A DNA stretch of 8,579 nt, from contig JAGHDB010000340.1 in NCBI GenBank assembly GCA_021160155.1, positions 1 to 8,579 of the forward strand, given 5' to 3'. The position numbers and the translations under genes were made by a program. This DNA is from Bacteroidales bacterium. GTDB taxonomy: Bacteria; Bacteroidota; Bacteroidia; Bacteroidales; UBA12481. The stretch's first letter is position 1. Each line of letters opens with the position of its first letter. The notes under the pieces are model-generated. The model was not told the DNA's origin. It ran no database searches and saw only the letters and a program-made list of their open reading frames with translations. Below are positions 5,526 through 8,579 of this stretch, piece after piece.

Positions 5526-7952
5526 TCAGAATTTTGCCTGCAGTTTCACATTAAACCTGCGTCCTGTCAAATAGCTGGGTACCGGAAACTGACGGTTTGA
5601 AATATCACGGATCCAGATGTGCGAAATGGTATTTTTTACATTGAGCAGGTTAAAAATCTCAATGCTGACCCATAAATCGGTCAGCTCTTTAAGAAATCTT
5701 CGGGTTGATCGCTGATTTTCGCCGATAATATTTTTTGAGAATCCCAAATCTATCCGCCGGTAAGGAGGAATTCGTAAGGCTGTCTTATACTCCTGCGATC
5801 CGGGAGGTCCATAAGGTAACCCTGTGCCAAACAACAGGTTCAGATGAGCTTTATAGGTTTTATTACCCGGAAGATAATCCTGGAAAAAAATGGCGGCATT
5901 AACTCGTTGATCCGTAGGGCGTGCAATATACCCGACTGTATCCCCCATCAGATCTTCCTGGGTTTTCATGATCGAAAGGCTGGCCCAGCTTTCCACTCCG
6001 GGTACAAACTGTCCGTTGATTTTGAGATCCAATCCGGCAGCATATCCACGGGCCATGTTTTTCCCATAGTAACGAATTCTTACATTATCAACTTCATAGG
6101 GGATAAGATCCCATAAATATTTGTAATACAGCTCACTGGTGAATTTAAAAGGTCTTGTCCAGGCTTTAAAATAAAAATCTGTACCACCAACCAGATGAAT
6201 AGACTTCTGGGCTTTTACCAAGGGATTAAGATCTCCCTCAAGGTTTCTGAATTCTTTAAAAACGGGAGGTTGATGATAGGCACCTGCTGAAAAGCGAAGC
6301 TGAAGATCTTTTTCCCATTTGGGTTGAAAACTGATGCTGGCTCTCGGACTAATCAGCAGTTCCTTGTTGATATTCATATAAAAGGCTCTTATCCCTCCGG
6401 TCAAAACCAGTGTGCCGGATTTCAATTTTTTTTCATACCGGTTAAGCTGGTATAATGATCCCTGTAAATGGGTCAGTCGGGATTCAGCAAAATGAGTGTT
6501 TGATAACCATACCAGTGAATCGGAGTAGGGTAGGGAATAACCGGCAGAGTCAAGCATCATCCACTCTTCGGTATGGTCACGGATCAATCCTGACTGGACT
6601 CTTCCTCCCCATTGCATGCGGTAATTGGATTTGTTCCAAAATCCTTTGTAATCAAAACTGACAACTCTGGCATTCAGTCGGTTACGTGCATGATCGATGA
6701 AGGTTCCAATGCCAATATTTAAAAGACTGTCGGCAAAACTTTCAGAATTAAGTCGGCGATCCAGTTCGTTAAGCAGGTACTGGCCTTGAATATCAAATGT
6801 TTCTACTTCATTAGTATAGAAGGAGGAGAGGATCCATTTCATTTGCAGGTTGTCACCCGGATGATAGGTGCCGGTCACTGCTCCAAACCAGGTAGTGAAG
6901 GCATCCATCTCTTTGCCGTCAAACCAGATCCTCAATTCCAGGGCCTCATTTACGGTTCCGAAAGAGTTTTCCCACTTCTGAGGTATAAACTCATATTGGT
7001 TACGGGCCAGGTTCCCTAAAAATGAGAGTTCCCACTCGGGAGTAAGGTCATAAGTAAGATATATCTGTACATCCGTAAACCTGGGATGATAATCACCGGT
7101 AGTGGGTAAAGTATTGAGCAGGTAGCTGTTACTTTTATAGCGTACTCCGGTCAGGTATGAGAACCTTCGGTTTTTCCCGGTTCCTTCAAGATGCACGGAA
7201 CCTCCCAACAGGCTGCCTGAAACAGAACCGGCAAAAAAGGTGGGTTTTCTATATCTGATGTCCAGCACAGATGACATTTTATCGCCGTACCGGGCACTGA
7301 ATCCACCGGCAGAAAAAAGCACGGAGGATACCAGGTCAGGATTAATAAAACTGAGTCCTTCTTGTTGACCCGATCTGATCAGGAAAGGGCGATAGATATC
7401 TATGTCATTGATATAAACCAGGTTTTCATCGAAATTACCTCCTCTGACAGAGTATTGTGAACTTAATTCATTGTTTGATACCACGCCCGGCAATGATTTA
7501 ATAACGTCTTCAAGATTACCGTTCACTCCCGGTAACATAGTCGTTATTTTGGGATCAATCCGTACCAGGTTGGTTCCCTGGTTCCTATCAGCACGGATCA
7601 ACACCTCTTCAAGCTGCCTGGTGTTTTGATGAAGAGTAATATTAATGATCAGTGGACGCCGGGTTGCTGCAGCAGAATCATTCGGGGAAAGTTGAACTTG
7701 TCGTCGTGTATAACCTACTCTTGAAAATTGCAATACTACAGATTTTACTGAAGATAGTTTCAGGGTAAATCTGCCGTCAGCACCGGTTACAGTACCGGTT
7801 GTCTGATTTAATATTGCTACATTAACCAGACTGAGCGGATTACCATCAGGATCTGAAACAATACCCTGAATGCGGACAGGAGTTTGTGCGTGGAGCAGGG
7901 TGAGGCTCCATAGAAAAGAAAAGATTACAAATATCCGCTTCAAAGTGATCAT
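5526..7952 (-). CDS. TonB-dependent receptor with carboxypeptidase-regulatory-like N-terminal domain
   Basis: Outer-membrane beta-barrel of 808 residues for energised uptake of an unidentified ligand. A signal peptide covers 1-22 (cleavage after LLHA). A carboxypeptidase-regulatory-like beta-sandwich spans about 27-108 (VRIQGIVSDPDGNPLSLVNVAI, GADGRFTLKL). The plug spans about 125-235, with EDVIKSLPGV, YSVRGGNFDENLVYINDIDIYRP and FSARYGDKMSSVLDIRYR. The barrel from about 240 ends in Phe (FNVKLQAKF), the usual terminal residue of outer-membrane barrels. The length is complete. It is shorter than SusC-type receptors and no SusD gene is present, so a glycan-uptake SusCD pair is not indicated. 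It starts 7 nt after the upstream gene and ends 3 nt before the BatA/VWA gene, so the three are probably cotranscribed. The substrate cannot be read from the sequence. Confidence 0.94.
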   Translation of the reverse strand: MITLKRIFVIFSFLWSLTLLHAQTPVRIQGIVSDPDGNPLSLVNVAILNQTTGTVTGADGRFTLKLSSVKSVVLQFSRVGYTRRQVQLSPNDSAAATRRPLIINITLHQNTRQLEEVLIRADRNQGTNLVRIDPKITTMLPGVNGNLEDVIKSLPGVVSNNELSSQYSVRGGNFDENLVYINDIDIYRPFLIRSGQQEGLSFINPDLVSSVLFSAGGFSARYGDKMSSVLDIRYRKPTFFAGSVSGSLLGGSVHLEGTGKNRRFSYLTGVRYKSNSYLLNTLPTTGDYHPRFTDVQIYLTYDLTPEWELSFLGNLARNQYEFIPQKWENSFGTVNEALELRIWFDGKEMDAFTTWFGAVTGTYHPGDNLQMKWILSSFYTNEVETFDIQGQYLLNELDRRLNSESFADSLLNIGIGTFIDHARNRLNARVVSFDYKGFWNKSNYRMQWGGRVQSGLIRDHTEEWMMLDSAGYSLPYSDSLVWLSNTHFAESRLTHLQGSLYQLNRYEKKLKSGTLVLTGGIRAFYMNINKELLISPRASISFQPKWEKDLQLRFSAGAYHQPPVFKEFRNLEGDLNPLVKAQKSIHLVGGTDFYFKAWTRPFKFTSELYYKYLWDLIPYEVDNVRIRYYGKNMARGYAAGLDLKINGQFVPGVESWASLSIMKTQEDLMGDTVGYIARPTDQRVNAAIFFQDYLPGNKTYKAHLNLLFGTGLPYGPPGSQEYKTALRIPPYRRIDLGFSKNIIGENQRSTRRFLKELTDLWVSIEIFNLLNVKNTISHIWIRDISNRQFPVPSYLTGRRFNVKLQAKF

Positions 7953-7959
7953 AATCGGG

Positions 7960-8579
7960 TTAATGAATTTTCAGGTCTCCGTTTTTCAGCGCTTTAAAAA
8001 ACTGAGCCCATGCGATCGGATTGGTAATATTTACAGGGGGCAGTTGGCCGGCCCAGTATAACCGGTCGTTGTATAGTTTCATAGTATTTTTGAATGCAAT
8101 ACTGGGTGTGGGAGGAGAGTTATAAAGTATTTTTTGTATGTCCATCATCTCCAGGTTTTTATATGCCCGGTCAAGGTCGGTTATGGGTAGTTTGTAACTT
8201 AAAACTGCCTGCTTGAAACGTTCGTAATTGCCTTGCCAGGGACGAATAACAAGTTCTTTAAGCTGCAGTGTATCCTGTATCATGATTATTTTAATGGTCG
8301 GATATTTTACGCTGAAAGTATCTTTAACAACCATGGAGTAAAGTTTATAACCGATTGCTCTGAATACCAGCGTATCATTTACTTCAGCAGGTAAACTGAA
8401 ATATCCCTGCAGGTCGGATGCAGTAGCCAGGTTCTTGTTTTTTAATATGATATGGACGTATGGAACCGGTTGCAGACTGTCGGTTAAAGTTCGCCCAAAC
8501 AGATTAACGATTTTTTGTTTCTCTTTCCCCTGACCCAGGGCTTGCGGAATCACTAATGAGGTTTGTAAAAAACAAATAA
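7960..8579 (-). CDS. Secreted protein with carboxypeptidase-regulatory-like domain (5' partial)
   Basis: The frame is open to the right window edge. The first visible residues, FVFLQTSLVIPQALGQGKEKQK, are the hydrophobic end of a signal peptide, so the true start is a few codons outside; the GTG at 8553 is inside this signal and is not the start. About 205 residues are visible. The carboxypeptidase-regulatory-like (beta-sandwich) domain covers roughly the next 90: IVNLFGRTLTDSLQPVPYVHIIL, DLQGYFSLP, LVFRAIGYK and QLKELVI. The C-terminal part, with YERFKQAVLSYKLPITDLDRAYKNLEMMDI and NPIAWAQFFKAL, resembles a family of small exported Bacteroidota proteins of unknown role. It directly precedes the TonB receptor, whose own N-terminus carries the same kind of domain. 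An envelope accessory role to the receptor is a guess from that position. Confidence 0.82.
   Translation of the reverse strand, partial: ICFLQTSLVIPQALGQGKEKQKIVNLFGRTLTDSLQPVPYVHIILKNKNLATASDLQGYFSLPAEVNDTLVFRAIGYKLYSMVVKDTFSVKYPTIKIIMIQDTLQLKELVIRPWQGNYERFKQAVLSYKLPITDLDRAYKNLEMMDIQKILYNSPPTPSIAFKNTMKLYNDRLYWAGQLPPVNITNPIAWAQFFKALKNGDLKIH

Noticed and set aside
7960..8553. GTG at 8553 as the start of the last minus-strand gene
   Set aside because: The frame continues to the window edge through a hydrophobic signal-peptide core, so the start lies outside.

Overview
The window looks like a chromosomal segment of a Bacteroidota (Bacteroidetes) bacterium, probably a Bacteroidales-type member. 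The support is an OmpA protein with thrombospondin type 3 repeats, a TonB-dependent receptor with an N-terminal carboxypeptidase-regulatory-like domain, a BatA-type double-transmembrane/VWA protein, a TAnnTTTG-type promoter match, and starts without Shine-Dalgarno sequences. Base composition is moderate, and there are no RNA genes, insertion sequences or CRISPR arrays.

Left part, plus strand (1-1817). The window opens inside an OmpA-family outer-membrane/peptidoglycan anchor gene, which ends in a strong rho-independent terminator (1139-1180). Next comes the most unusual stretch, about 620 bases (1194-1817). In it lie, in order, recognisable pieces of a TolC-type outer-membrane channel, a HlyD-type membrane-fusion lipoprotein, an ABC ATPase and an ABC-2 permease. 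This is the standard gene order of a Bacteroidota export operon. Each piece is in a different frame from the one before, and each lacks most of its gene. I read it as an efflux operon collapsed by several internal deletions that spared its beginning and its end.

Right part, minus strand (8579-1814). Five genes are packed head to tail, reading from right to left: a secreted protein with a carboxypeptidase-regulatory-like domain (start outside the window), a TonB-dependent receptor, a BatA/VWA membrane protein, ornithine aminotransferase, and a stand-alone response-regulator receiver. Gaps are 7, 3, 42 and 1 nt, so they are probably one transcription unit whose promoter may lie beyond the right edge. 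The first three are envelope proteins, the fourth is arginine/ornithine or proline metabolism, and the fifth is signalling; the sequence does not show a common task.

The two halves converge at 1814-1817, where one CTAG supplies both stop codons. Nearly all of the window is coding or pseudogene; no gene-free stretch exceeds 100 bases.
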